Assembly: GCA_905221605.1 (NCBI GenBank)
Contig: CAJNDS010000357.1
Location: forward strand, 62,001 to 126,000
Length of the DNA stretch: 64,000 nt
Source of the DNA: Symbiodinium natans
Taxonomy: Eukaryota > Sar > Dinophyceae > Suessiales > Symbiodiniaceae
Reading direction: 5' to 3'
The notes beneath the pieces were generated by a model that saw only the letters and a program-made list of their open reading frames with translations, did not search any database and was not told the origin of the DNA. Made by a program: the position numbers and the translations under genes. This document shows positions 33,650 to 44,418 of this stretch, piece after piece. Numbering within the stretch: the stretch's first letter is position 1; every line of letters begins with the position of its first letter.

Positions 33650-33870
33650 ACATTCTCCCCCACCCCCCACCCCCTCACCCACCCAACCCCGCCCTATGGC
33701 CCCTCCCCCCCTTGCACAGAGTCCCACAGCAGAACGTGCACCACCAGTGACCCAACCCCGCCCTATGGCCCCAGTGAACTTCAAACACTTGAAAACAAAT
33801 TCTGAGGTTGCACTGCGAATACCGATGTTGGAGTTTGGTTGGAGTTTCGCTCCCCCCCCCCTCCCTTCCA
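33650..33870. repeat. C-rich low-complexity tracts with a duplicated word
   Basis: CACCCCCCACCCCCTCACCC and CTCCCCCCCCCTCCC tracts flank two copies of CCCAACCCCGCCCTATGGCC (33683 and 33751). 33871-35689 has no supported gene. Frames on both strands there lack recognisable motifs. Confidence 0.7.
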
Positions 33871-35689
33871 TAGGAACCCGGCTTCAGCCTTCGCTCCGAA
33901 TTTGTCCTGTCTCCGCGAATCATGTTGGACGCAGGTCACGTCGTTGAGACCAGCGCTGGTCTGCTGATGGGCTAAAATCCAAAACCAGCTCGAGACATGA
34001 AGCATTGCTGAAAGCATTGCTCAAGCATTGCTGTCCGGCCGTGTTGCTGCGAGACCGCCTTGCACCGCCGCCCAAGTCCAGTAATGCACTGCTTGTGGCA
34101 GCTCGGCCGTAGCGTTCGCATGACGTTTCCCGTCACAGCAAAGCTGCCTTCGGAATGTTTGCGTGATGGACTTGCCGTGTGTAAATCCGAGAGTTCGGAG
34201 AGAACGGCAGCAACGTGACAAACTATGACAGGCAAACGCATGCATACAGTATGAGGGCATGCAAGTCAGCAAACATTGTTGCCCATGAGCGACGGCCAGT
34301 GGAACAAAGTATCTCGACCAGTGGAGCAAATTATCTTTTGACATTCTTACAATGCAGTTGCTCAGGGCGTTTACACGCTGCCGCGAGCAGCAACAAGGCA
34401 AATGTAGATAGGTGTCAAGAGGCGATTCGCAAAGTCGTTTCAATCGCCTAACCAGGGGAGGCACCTTATGCTCCTTGTGTTGAAAGAGCCGCATGAACGA
34501 CCGTCACCCGTGCATCCGACCAGCCGTCTTAGCCGGCCTTGTCCTGCAGCCATTTTAAGGAGTCAATCTCTTAGCTCCAAGTCTTTGCAGAGAGTCGGCA
34601 ACTGCCCGGAACTGCCCTGTGAACATCATTGTGCATGGAGATTCATCTAGAACTATACTATGCCATGCTTCAGTCATTTCTTTTCAGAGCACTGCAGACG
34701 GCCGACGTTCCTCGCGATGGCAGAAGAATTCCTGGAGCGCCAGCTCTTTGTGACATTTTGCCCTTGCGTTCTGAATACTGCTAGAGGAGTCAATTGCAGG
34801 CACCGTCGTCCAGCGGAGTGCAGCGAAAAGATGAGGCCATTCCGGTTGTGTTGGGTTCGTGCAGCTCTGTTCGAATCCCGTCACATCCCGTCACATCGTT
34901 TGGATCTCCGACATGCATTGAGGCTGCCGGTTTGCACAGGCCTTGCATCCTGTGCAAGTTGCTCTCAGACCAGAAGCGTATCATGCGCTATGCAGCGGCC
35001 TGAGTCGTGCCGCAAGAGAGTTAGGAGCATCCCCTCCATCGCTTAGAAGGGGGTGGGAAGAGCTGTGATGATTGCTATGAGTGGGTGGTAAATGAGCAAC
35101 CAAGCGGGAAGCGCGAGATGACATGACGTCGGCGTGAGGCCGCCTACGCAGGGCCGACGAAAGCGAGAGTGAGGCCAAATTGAGAAGTCTGTTGCGTAGC
35201 CTCTCGCAACTTTCAGGGCTTTACATGGAGACAAAGTCTTGACATTGAGTCTTGAGTCAGACGATTTGGATCTCTCACAGCTATCAGCCCTTTTGTCTTC
35301 TCTACGTATTGTTAATCGGCCCGGGTTCCGTTGCCAGCTGCAGAGCAGAATATGTCTCATCGTCGTGCGTGCAGATTCTCGAGAAAGCGCTCATCCTGCC
35401 TGGAGCCTGGCAGCTTTCCGCAATGGCTGGTGGCTGCTGTACAATGTACAATCGGTCAATTATTGAGCTTGCCACATGGTCAGTCTCCCTAAGCTGTGCT
35501 CGCCTAAGAATAGGGGATAGCGGGCGTCCCGAGTTCAGAGAACTGACCAAGTGGACCCGCCAAGGTTGGACACCTACACAGTGGTCTCCAAAGCGCTTGG
35601 TCGTCAAAATACCGCAGTCAAGGCCCGCCTGCGTGTGTTTGTAGAGCCGCAGACCACAGACGCCCCGTCAAAGAGCCACGAAGCTCGAA

Positions 35690-35895
35690 ACCCGTAGATA
35701 GAATATGTGTGCAGGAGGGCCCGAAAACGGGCGTTTTTTCGGGGTCCCGAAAAAATTCTGTCTATGGGTTTTGGGACTCTTTGAGATACTCTATCTATGG
35801 GTTTCAATCTATGGGTTCCTTCAAAACCGTGGGAAAATGCTCAAAGCCCCGAAAAAAAACAACCCCCCCGAAAACCATATTCTATCTGAATCGGG
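35690..35895 (-). repeat. Dispersed repeat, copy 2 (AACCCATAGAT family, reverse orientation)
   Basis: Read on the minus strand it gives AGATAGAATATGGTTTTCGG, a T-run, TTTTCCC, and GGAACCCATAGAT/AAACCCATAGATAGAG words in the same order as copy 1 at 552-700. It also has an inverted pair of its own (CCCGAAAACGGGCG near 35723). Confidence 0.65.
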
Positions 35896-37201
35896 AAAGC
35901 AACCAACAGGTTATATGCAGATCGCTGATTGGGGCCATGCATCAAAGCAGTGCCGATGTGTACGCTCTTTTGCTAAATGATATGCCGTCGTGACTGCTGA
36001 GTGCTGCTTGCACAGTTCTGCAAGATACAGGTGTTTTGCATGACAAAGAAAGCAGCATATACAACCGCTATTGTTTTGGGAACGGTTTCTCTTACAGAAA
36101 CCTTGAGAGTAGTCTTAATGTATTCACGATGTGTATCCTGTAGTTTAAACACAATATGCTGACATGTCATTTCAACAGTACGGTTGCACATGACATTGTG
36201 CGCGTTGTGCTAGAACCAGGCTGATTTTACGCGTGATCAGAAAATCATGTAAACTGAACGAGACAAAGACGCAAGATCAAGATTCTGAAGCACATAGAAA
36301 CTGGCAACGAGGACAAAGGAAGAAGCTAAGACCATGACAAATCGCTACGAATTTGCATGGTCCCACCAAGCAAGCTTAAACTGAATATGAGTTGAGACTG
36401 CCTAAAACATGTCAAGCGTCATTGTGTTTATAATTTTGATGCTGTGTGGGCAGGCAACCCAAACCGGAGATGGCGGTTGTGAGGGCTTTGAGATGCTTCG
36501 AGCATTCCTTTTTGGGGTCCTGTCGTAACGCGCAGGCTCATGTATAGGCCAAGCACCCCAAATGTGGGAGGGGCAAAACAAGAAAACAAGCAAAGGTGGG
36601 GGGCTGGGGGAAGTAGGGAGGGCGGGGGGTGGACAGAGAGGTACGAGGCAGGGGATGTTGAGGACTGGAAAGGGATAGAGTTTGGCCAGCAATTCTCCTG
36701 TGTGGTTGCACTCCCATCACTCCAAGGACTCTCTGCAGGGTTTCCTTGAACTCTGTGTATTCACGAATTACTAGCCATTCTCTACTATGGGATTCTCAGC
36801 TCTGGGTGGGCACCCCATGGGTTCAATGGGGATTCTGTAGGGGTTCTCGGCGGGATCCTCTGGATCTGAGAACTCTCCTGTGAGGATCTGTGAGGATTCC
36901 TGAGCCGGAAACAAGAGCTCTGGATCGCCGAGAGAAATGACAAGTATAAGAGCAATGATGTCATCCAGAGAAGTTTTCGGGAATAGCAATGTCGAGTTAG
37001 AGTGCGTTTCGAGAGATTGCACTATCTGTAAAGTTGCCAGGCTGTCAAAGTTGTACAGCAGATGCGAAATGCTGGCTATGCCGACGACTGGGCTGCAACC
37101 TGAGCTGGCAGCACTCGAAGATACTCGAAGGAATTCGATTGACCGAACAGACTCTCCGCCTCTGTAAGGCCCTCACCCTTTGTCGCGCACTTTTCCGGCA
37201 G
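35896..37201. other. Stretch without a supported gene
   Basis: It is AT-rich to 36400, then has G-rich purine sequence near 36590-36650 and a GGGATTCT-type repeated word near 36780-36900. A frame at 36937-37167 might be 5' coding sequence of the EF-hand gene, but no motif is visible. Confidence 0.35.
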
Positions 37202-37730
37202 AAGGAGCGAGACCTTCGGAAAGCTTTTGAGCTTTTCGACCAGGACTCGCCTAATTCACGAATTTCAGAGTAGAGTCGCATTTTGTTGAGAGAACTTTTT
37301 CGATTTGTTGACAAAATGGAGTGCTTCATTGTACGTTGATGGATGTAGCGCCTCATCACCTGAGGACCAAAGCAATTGGATCGAATCCTCAGAGCTGCGG
37401 CAGGCCTTGCCCCTCATGGGCGAGGACGTGCCTTGTCCGTTCATTCCTTTCCCTATCCCCACCTGTCCACCTGAGAGCCGTGAATAAAACTAGCAGCCTG
37501 GAGCTCAAGTTGGAAGCTTCCCACGTAATCATACAGGTGCCCGAGTCCAAGATCGACGATCTTTTCGATCTCGTAGATAAGGCGCGTCTGGACAACGATT
37601 CTGATTCTCAGAGCATGAAGACTTAGCCCCTTTCTCCAGTGCCGAGGATAAGCAAGGCTTGCTGGATTTCGAGGAGTTCTGCTTCTTAGCACAAGCCTTG
37701 GTCACATGGTTTGGGGATGACTATGAATAG
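37202..37730 (+). CDS. EF-hand (calmodulin-like) exon cluster 1
   Basis: EF-hand proteins bind Ca2+ through a 12-residue loop between helices. Open segments in order: after CGGCAG at 37201, KERDLRKAFELFDQDS (entering helix and loop start); near 37295, ELFRFVDK; near 37368, DQSNWIESSELRQALPLMGE, where I and E fall at loop positions 8 and 12; near 37535, VPESKIDDLFDLVDK; near 37654, EDKQGLLDFEEFCFLAQ, with G at 6 and E at 12. The order matches two to three EF-hands split by introns of about 50-100 bases, some inside the loops. The first loop lacks the usual Gly and is probably degenerate. Exact splice borders are not fixed. It is the paralogue of the cluster at 39125-39830. Confidence 0.6.
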
Positions 37731-39124
37731 ATTCGGCGTCGACCCCTTCGGCAGGTGAAAGGCTTGAACAGCGAGGAAGGCAGTGTCGAAGCTGAGAGTA
37801 CATTGTGGTCGAGCATGGCAACACTTGACAAGTCTCATGCATTGCGAACGCTAGTGCAGCTAGACTTGAGTTTCGTTTGGCCTTAGCAGGAAATGCTGTG
37901 GGCCGTGATGGAAAGGTACTGTATGTGGTGAGGTGGGGGGGTGAAGTGTGGTGAGGTGGGAGTGTGTCCACACACACACACACTACCCGCTTTCAGCTCA
38001 ACACCCCAGCAGTTCGGCAAGGACTGCGGTGGGGTAAGGGGTGCATGGGAGGGGGTGGGGGGATTTTCTGGGGAGTCTGAGGGTAAGGTCTGCTGCGCAA
38101 TGTGGATAGTCTGGGAGTGCTCTGTTTCATTGTAGCGGAGGCTTTGCTTCAAGACCGCGCAATGTCAAGGCTAGATTTCGTTGGCCTGGTTCATTGACAA
38201 AGTACGGGCGGAGCAACTTGAGTGTCTCACCCTACAGTGAGGCTTTCGGGATATCTTGTCATCGTGTCTTGCCACTCGGCGAAGTGAGGTGAAGACCACG
38301 ATGCCTTCGCTGCTTTCAGGTCTTCAGCCGAGGCCCTCACCACTTGCATCAGTTGTGTGACAGGCCCTACAGTAGCAGTAGCCTGCCAACTCCCTGCAAA
38401 GAGAGAGCCAGGGTACCCTTGAAGCTGTGGGGGGTGCCGTGGGTTCCATGGCAACCGGCCATGGTCTCAGCAAAAAGTGAGTCTTTTTGCGGGGTGGAGC
38501 GTTGAATGAATGCCCGTAAGCAGCGCGTTGGGCAGGAACTGGAAAAGCTTTGTCTGCGGTTTCCACCGCCTGGTCTGCCAACCTGCCGGGCTTGAGCCAT
38601 GTGCCCAACGATGCCTGGACTCAGGAACTCAATGAGGTTTCCTGTTCGGAGGGTTCAAGCAACCAAGGCCCGTTTGAAATGCGCAAAGCTGGCGCGTTGC
38701 ACTCAGTGTGCAAAACAGCTCTGTACCTGCATCTGCCTATCAGACCCAAACCTCTTGATGCAGGATCGCTCAGATTCAGCAACGCCCATGCAGGCCATCT
38801 TGAACAACATGGTGGCGGCCGGATATAGCGAAGCCATGGCGGAAAGCTTGGCGATCATCCACGGGGGGAGACACTTTTTTTGTGGATTTAGACCACCAGA
38901 GTAGACAGGAGTCAAATGTCAGTAGAGGGGGGGCATTGAGGCAGTGGCAATTTGTCGAGCGCTGTTCTGCGGCCAGCCGCTGGCCTGTCCAACTCAACAC
39001 CGCAAGCCGCAGCTATATTCCATTCAGCCCCACCTGTGTGTGATGAGAGTGGGGCCATCCCGGTGCTACGATTGGCATGCTCTGCCGACCTGGGTCTGAG
39101 ATTGCAGTGGCTTGCGGATGAAGG
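37731..39124. other. Spacer between EF-hand clusters with one candidate exon
   Basis: A segment at about 38762-38875 reads RSDSATPMQAILNNMVAAGY and SEAMAESLAIIHGG after a GATGCAG acceptor and is protein-like. A minus frame at 38227-38360 (QLMQVVRASAEDLKAAKAS) is also protein-like. GGTGGGG/CACACACA low-complexity sequence lies at 37925-38075. These may be exons of the same or a neighbouring gene. Confidence 0.3.
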
Positions 39125-39830
39125 ACTGAAAAGCAGATGCAGAAGGCGTACAAGTTCTTCGATTCGGATGGGAATGGCAGGCTCAGACTAGGAAATTTCA
39201 TTCTGGACGGGACCATGCCGAGACAGCGACACCGAGGATTGATGTAAGCGAGCTGAAGCAAGCCTTGAAGTTAATGGCCGAGGACTTGTCACACAGCTGA
39301 GCCACTGTGCTATCGCCATGACCTCCTTTCGTTGGGCAGGACGTCAGCGATGAGGATGTAGCGGAGATCTTCCAGGCGAGGTTGGTCCACTTCACATTGC
39401 CCTCTGGCCCCAATCCATGTCGCTTAGTACTTAAGCATGCTTTCGCGATTCTGAGGCGGTGGATCATGACGGCAATGGTGCCGTCAGCTTCGAAGAATTT
39501 TGCGTGCTCGCACAGGGCCCTACTCCGACCAGAGCTGGCCGCACATGTTCAATCACCCGCCACGTTTCACCATTGCGGAACCGTTGCGGAAATGTCCGCC
39601 AAGTCGTGAAGACCGACATGTCAAGGTCAAAGCCGTCAAAGACAAGGGTGACGGCTCCCGGACGGGATTGCTGCCACGACCTTTCCATCACAGTGGCACG
39701 CCTTGGCCTTAAACGCACGAAGGTATTTTCAGAGATGCCGAGGTCCGCTGTGACGAACACATGGGAGAAGTTATCCGCGAGCGTGGCTCCCGGCGCTTGG
39801 AAGACCGGCCCAGAAGAGTTAGGGTTTGCT
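39125..39830 (+). CDS. EF-hand (calmodulin-like) exon cluster 2
   Basis: In order: KQMQKAYKFFDSDGNGRLRL near 39130, with a loop D-S-D-G-N-G and L at 8 but N instead of E at 12; IDVSELKQALKLMAEDL near 39238; DVSDEDVAEIFQAR near 39341; and VDHDGNGAVSFEEFCVLAQ near 39460, a fully canonical loop (D-H-D-G-N-G-A-V-S-F-E-E). A possible later exon near 39738 reads DAEVRCDEHMGEVIRERGS. The SELKQALKLM and EEFCVLAQ words match cluster 1 (SELRQALPLM, EEFCFLAQ), so the two are duplicates about 1.8-1.9 kb apart. They could be two genes or one protein with a doubled domain. Likely a cytosolic Ca2+ sensor. Confidence 0.6.
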
Positions 39831-39997
39831 TGAGGGCTTGTCTGACTTGTCTGACTTGTCTGCTACGGTGTTGCAGGCTTTGCTGGTGGCTCTTCTGCAC
39901 AGTGAGTGCTACAGATGGAACAAAGGGGACGCAGCCTGCACAGGTGTCCAGTCATGACTAGGCAAGGCCGTTAAAATTCAGGAGCCCACTTCTTGTT

Positions 39998-40243
39998 TTG
40001 AACCACCTGCAGTCTGTCTGGGGATTGACAAAGAAGCAAGCTCCAAAGAGGCACCGTGGCGTTAGCCTCCAAATGGGTCACCGCGAAGTGGCCTGCCTGG
40101 ATAATGTCAAGCTCCAAAAGGGACTGGCAGACTTGCGGCAGGAAGTCGGTTTCATGCCTGGTCTTTGTTCAACCTCGGCCGAGAATAGCTTGAGGCAGAC
40201 AGAACTTGCAATAGATTGCAATGATTATCTGCTCCAGGCCTGA
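39998..40243 (+). CDS. Candidate exon, unidentified
   Basis: A frame reads GHREVACLDNVKLQKGLADL and RQEVGFMPGLCSTSAENSL to a TGA at 40241-40243. It is protein-like but unassigned. 40244-41463 has no supported gene; a 156-codon minus frame (40707-41177) shows no motif. Confidence 0.25.
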   Translation: MNHLQSVWGLTKKQAPKRHRGVSLQMGHREVACLDNVKLQKGLADLRQEVGFMPGLCSTSAENSLRQTELAIDCNDYLLQA

Positions 40244-41463
40244 TTTCTAGTCCCTGCACCATGAGCAACAGTACGTTACCTGCTGCAAATCCCTGGCCCC
40301 TTCCTTGAGAGCTTCAGCTCGATTCAAAAAGTTGCTGTCGGCCTGTTTTCGTTCTAGATTTGAGCACGAAGTTGCGCTGATGACCTTCCCTGACCTTAAT
40401 TCACAGATCCACCCGGGCAGTAGAGTAGTCTTGGTTCGCGTCAATATGTCAGTACCAGTAAATGTTCCATTGCCTTGAACTCAGCAACGTTTGCTTGGTA
40501 CTTCGGCTTAAGCTGACACATTTGTGTTTTGCATTAAACTGAGGACTTCACTACATTTGCCTGCACACATGAGAAAGGGCAGCTCACAAACAGCAAGCGA
40601 ACATTGTGTTCATGTGCGTGACCTTGTACTTACAATCCAGCACGACAACTACGACGCGGCAGTACACCAATACCATTAGAGTACATGCCTCTTAATGTGC
40701 GTTTTGTCAAGCTGTAACGGCTGAAGCCTCAATGCCAATGCCCAAAAAATGCAGTGTACAGTGACCCCTCGACAAGTCTGAAACCATGTTCTTGAGAGGC
40801 ACTTCTCGGCCATTCCCAAGACAGAGAGGCACCCGGGGCGTGCATGATTCCGTTTCTCGTGAAATGGTTCGGTTGTAGGCTTTCGCCGAATTAAACGGCT
40901 CAGGTTGAAAGCCCGATTCACAAACGCAAAGTTCACGTCTTGTTTCAGTCACCAACTGCACACGTGAAATCCTCACAGTTCCCTGTTTGTAGCAAGTTCG
41001 GGTATGCTGGACAAGTCGAGTGTTCGTGGCACCGGTAGCCTTAGAGCATAGAATGAATAGCTGTTTGTTGATAAGAGCAACATTCTCACGAAGTCTCCTT
41101 CCAGTTCTGGAAGTTGCGTCTGTCCTGCTGTGTGTGCATGTCACAGCGAAGTCTGCTTCATCGTCGAGCACGAGCATCGGCCAGCACGAGCAGCGGAAAC
41201 TTCAGGACCTTCGAAGATTGGGCCATGACTACGACCGGCATCAGAGAACCCTTTTGCTTAAGCACTTGAGCATGCGCCAAAGCTGCCTTGCTGTCATAGT
41301 GTACAGCTCAGTGTGTTCAGGGTCTACAGGCGCCTGCAAGATGAATTTCGAGCTAGCAGCATTCACTTGCCACCTGATAGCATGAAATCTAAATACCGTA
41401 AGACATCCTAAGACAAAATGCGGTGTGACTTGCACCAGAGTTGGTTGTTGTCCGCTTCGTGCC

Positions 41464-43098
41464 ATGAAGGTAATCATCACGGGTGGCTTTGGTTTTCTCG
41501 GCCTGCATGTCTGCAAGCGAATCCTGGCTGTGGGTGAACTGGTTGGTGCAGATGAGAGCCCACACGTGGTGCGCAAGCTTGTGCTTTTCGATGCTGGCTC
41601 CCCTCCAAAGGACCTGCCGGAAGATTCTCGCATCGAGATTCGGGTGGGAGACATTACTAACGCCGATGAGGTGAAGTCTCTTTTTGACGAAGACGGCATT
41701 GTGGTCTTTCATTTGGCCTCAGTCATGAGCGGACAAGGTGAGAAGGACTTTGACATATGCTGGAAAGTCAATGTCGAAGGAACCCGCAACTTGCTTGAGC
41801 CATGTCGGGTTCGGCGGGATTGCAAATTGATCTTTGCATCCTCAGGAGCGTGCTTCGGAGAACGGCCGGAAGGTCCTGAGATGGACACCACAAAACTTCT
41901 GCCTCACACCAGCTACGGGATGACAAAGGCTTGCATGGAGCTGGTAATCAACGATTTCACACGACGTGGCTTTGTGGATGGCCGAGTAGCTCGTCTGCCA
42001 ACTGTCATTCCTCGACCAGAGCCCAACTCTGGACTCCCGGCAGCATTTTCAGACGTTCTTCGGGAACCATTGCGAGGACGACCAGCTGTTTTGAGGCTGC
42101 GTCCGGACATGCGACATGCAGTCTGTGGTTACCGCGTCCTGGTGAGGAACTTGATTCACTTGGCCAACCTGCCTGCAGCAGCGTTTGCCGAGTCTATCGA
42201 TAGGTGTATGAACATGCCATCCTTGTCCGTAACATTGCAAGATTTGCAGAAGTCCTTGGCCAGCGTTGTGAAGGATCCTTCCATGCTGGGCAGCATCAGC
42301 TACGAGCCAGATGCGGAGCTCTGTGCGAAGTTGTCAACTTTTCACCAGAACATGGATGCCACGCGCGCACGTGCGCTCGGAATGATGGGTGACAGCTCAG
42401 CATCGGCAATCGCAGCAGACTTTGCTGCAGAGTATGTGGATCCACTGCTGCTGAAACCAGTGGTGGAAATCTACGAAGAGCCTCGTCACTGGTTGGCCTT
42501 TTCAAACGAACATGTGCGGGTTTTCCGCGTCGAGAATCCACCAGGAGACACCACTCTGATGCACGTTCATCGCTTTGACAGTCTGTACTTCTTCTTCACT
42601 GCCGCCAAAGTGCAAGGGACCAAGCTCAACGAGGAAGCGAAGGATGACACATTGAGTTGTGGCGAAGTTCGTTATGGTGATCATGGCAACTGCTTGCTGA
42701 CTCACAAGATCCACAACAAAGGGCCGCCAGTAATGATGTGCCTCGATGTGGAGTTAGCTGGTTTCCAGAGTGACGGCAACGACGCTCCAGCAACGAAGCG
42801 TGTGAGGATTGAAGCGGATTCGTCCAGATTGCCACCAGGGCTGCGGTTGACAAAGGAGAGACCCGGGGCGAACGTCCACAACTTAGACTTGGCAGCCGGA
42901 ACATCCTGGGCTGGGCGTATACCCTTTGCACGAGCTTTGTTTGTGGTGCACCGTGGAGCGCACGTGCGAGGTGGGCTTGGGGACCGTCTACTGAAGCCCG
43001 GGGATGTGTTCTTCCGAGAAGGTCCGATTGACATGAAGCTGGAGGTGATGGGAACGCGGCGTGACGTGGCACTCTGGGTCGTGGAACTCTTATATTGA
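41464..43098 (+). CDS. Extended SDR (NAD-dependent epimerase/dehydrogenase, DenD-like) fused to two cupin-like domains
   Basis: This is a complete intronless gene of 544 codons starting at ATG 41464 (MKVIITGG) and ending TGA. Residues 1-240 form an extended SDR Rossmann domain: the NAD(P)-binding motif GGFGFLG (7-13), an acidic residue after beta-2 (F42-D43), an active-site Ser in SSGA (126-129) and YGMTK (151-155). The segment RLPTVIPRPEPNSGLPAAF resembles the D-erythronate dehydrogenase (DenD) group of sugar-acid SDRs. Residues about 335-430 form a cupin-like barrel with TLMHVHRFDSLYFF, His residues in metal-ligand positions and a second His near LLTHKIHNKG. Residues about 470-544 resemble a second cupin (HRGAHVRGG, KPGDVFF). 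A metabolic role on a sugar acid or nucleotide sugar is inferred; the substrate is not determined. Lack of introns could reflect retroposition. Confidence 0.85.
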   Translation: MKVIITGGFGFLGLHVCKRILAVGELVGADESPHVVRKLVLFDAGSPPKDLPEDSRIEIRVGDITNADEVKSLFDEDGIVVFHLASVMSGQGEKDFDICWKVNVEGTRNLLEPCRVRRDCKLIFASSGACFGERPEGPEMDTTKLLPHTSYGMTKACMELVINDFTRRGFVDGRVARLPTVIPRPEPNSGLPAAFSDVLREPLRGRPAVLRLRPDMRHAVCGYRVLVRNLIHLANLPAAAFAESIDRCMNMPSLSVTLQDLQKSLASVVKDPSMLGSISYEPDAELCAKLSTFHQNMDATRARALGMMGDSSASAIAADFAAEYVDPLLLKPVVEIYEEPRHWLAFSNEHVRVFRVENPPGDTTLMHVHRFDSLYFFFTAAKVQGTKLNEEAKDDTLSCGEVRYGDHGNCLLTHKIHNKGPPVMMCLDVELAGFQSDGNDAPATKRVRIEADSSRLPPGLRLTKERPGANVHNLDLAAGTSWAGRIPFARALFVVHRGAHVRGGLGDRLLKPGDVFFREGPIDMKLEVMGTRRDVALWVVELLY

Positions 43099-43748
43099 AT
43101 GTGGCATAACAGGCTATCTGATGTTGCGGCGGAATGCGCACGACTCATGTTGCTATCATTCGAAAATACGAAAGGCAGATGTTGTGGTGCAGCGTCTCGC
43201 GGGTCCAAAAAGGTGGTTATGTTTCGCGCAACAGCCTGCGGGCACGAGCAGCTGTGAGGTGCCTGCGGCCAGAGACTATGATGAGTACCTACATAGGCAC
43301 CAAGTGCCGACGCCTCGGCACAACATGGAGCGCTCCAAGAGCTGAGGGTATGTAATTTGGACAACACATCATCGTCTGCACCCCAGGTGTTGGAGCCCAA
43401 GTCGGTCAGCTGCAGGTCTGCGAGGCTGGATGCCCGTAGCTGAGTACCCGATCGTTCGTGATATCGTGGGCTTCCGGACTTCCTAGTTAGGGGGAAGCCT
43501 GGCTGAGGACCTCAAGCGAATTCATGGCATGGTATGTGAAGATGTCCAAAGATGCTCTGACATGTTTCTTTTCGACGATGTTGAACTGCTTCTTATGTTG
43601 AACGTTGTAGCCACCACACCACCAAGACTTAACCCGGGCACATGCCATTGCACCACATTGTCGTTGGACTTCCGGAGCCAAACTAGTTGCTGAACAAAGC
43701 ACCAGCTCCAAACTCAAAAGCGAAGACAAGGCAGGCTGAGATACACCT
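43099..43748. other. 3' flank of the SDR-cupin gene, no gene seen
   Basis: Short frames on both strands carry no motif. No repeat of note. Confidence 0.4.
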
Positions 43749-43802
43749 GTGCGCAAGAAATACGATCCTCTTCAGCAATTGTGCAACAGTTCCTTTCAGA
43801 CC

Positions 43803-43941
43803 ATGGCAGCACAGCCGCGCAGCGTGTATGCCTCACGGTCGGCTTATTGGGATGAAGATATCCATGCGCCTCCACGAATCGCTCCTGTTGTCAAACTCAA
43901 GAAGCGCAGACATGTTGGACACTCCCGCTCTTGGATATCTT
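43803..43941 (+). CDS. Candidate exon, unidentified
   Basis: An ATG-started segment reads MAAQPRSVYASRSAYWDEDI and APPRIAPVVKLKKRRHVG to a TAG after WIS. The short basic product is protein-like but unassigned. 43944-44418 has nothing supported. Confidence 0.25.
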
Positions 43942-44418
43942 AGCAGTGTCTTCAAAGACGAACAAGACTTAGAACCTTTTCAGTCCTCCACGGAAACAGG
44001 GTCGTGAGTATGGGCAGGCGGCATCCAACGGTGGCTGTGGTCTGGTTCACAGATCCGACAGAACTTCAGCTGGGGCTCAGGAGTGTCAGCCTAAGGTACA
44101 AGCTCCAGCAGCACCACCACTACTCTTTCCAGAACAACCACTTCTCCAAGCTCTCCGCCAGTGCAGCATAAACCTCAGACAATCTTCAAGATAGAGGTCA
44201 TTAGGGGTCGTTTGTCCTTCACCCATTTGGGGCCCACTGAAGCCAAGCAGTTCCGGCAGGTCACCGCTGCTGCATGGTTTCAGCGACCAGGCCCCGGCAT
44301 GTAGAGTAGTTTCGAGCCTGAAAGATGGCATCGCGGATGCAGCTTGGAAGGTTTCCAGAAAACCCCTGCCAGCTTTTTTTGATGAAAGTTATGTGTTGAA
44401 TGCCTGTCTCGCATTCAG

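Noticed and set aside
34840-34900. tRNA gene suggested by a TTCGAATCCCG word
   Set aside because: No A box, acceptor stem or T stem can be formed around it.
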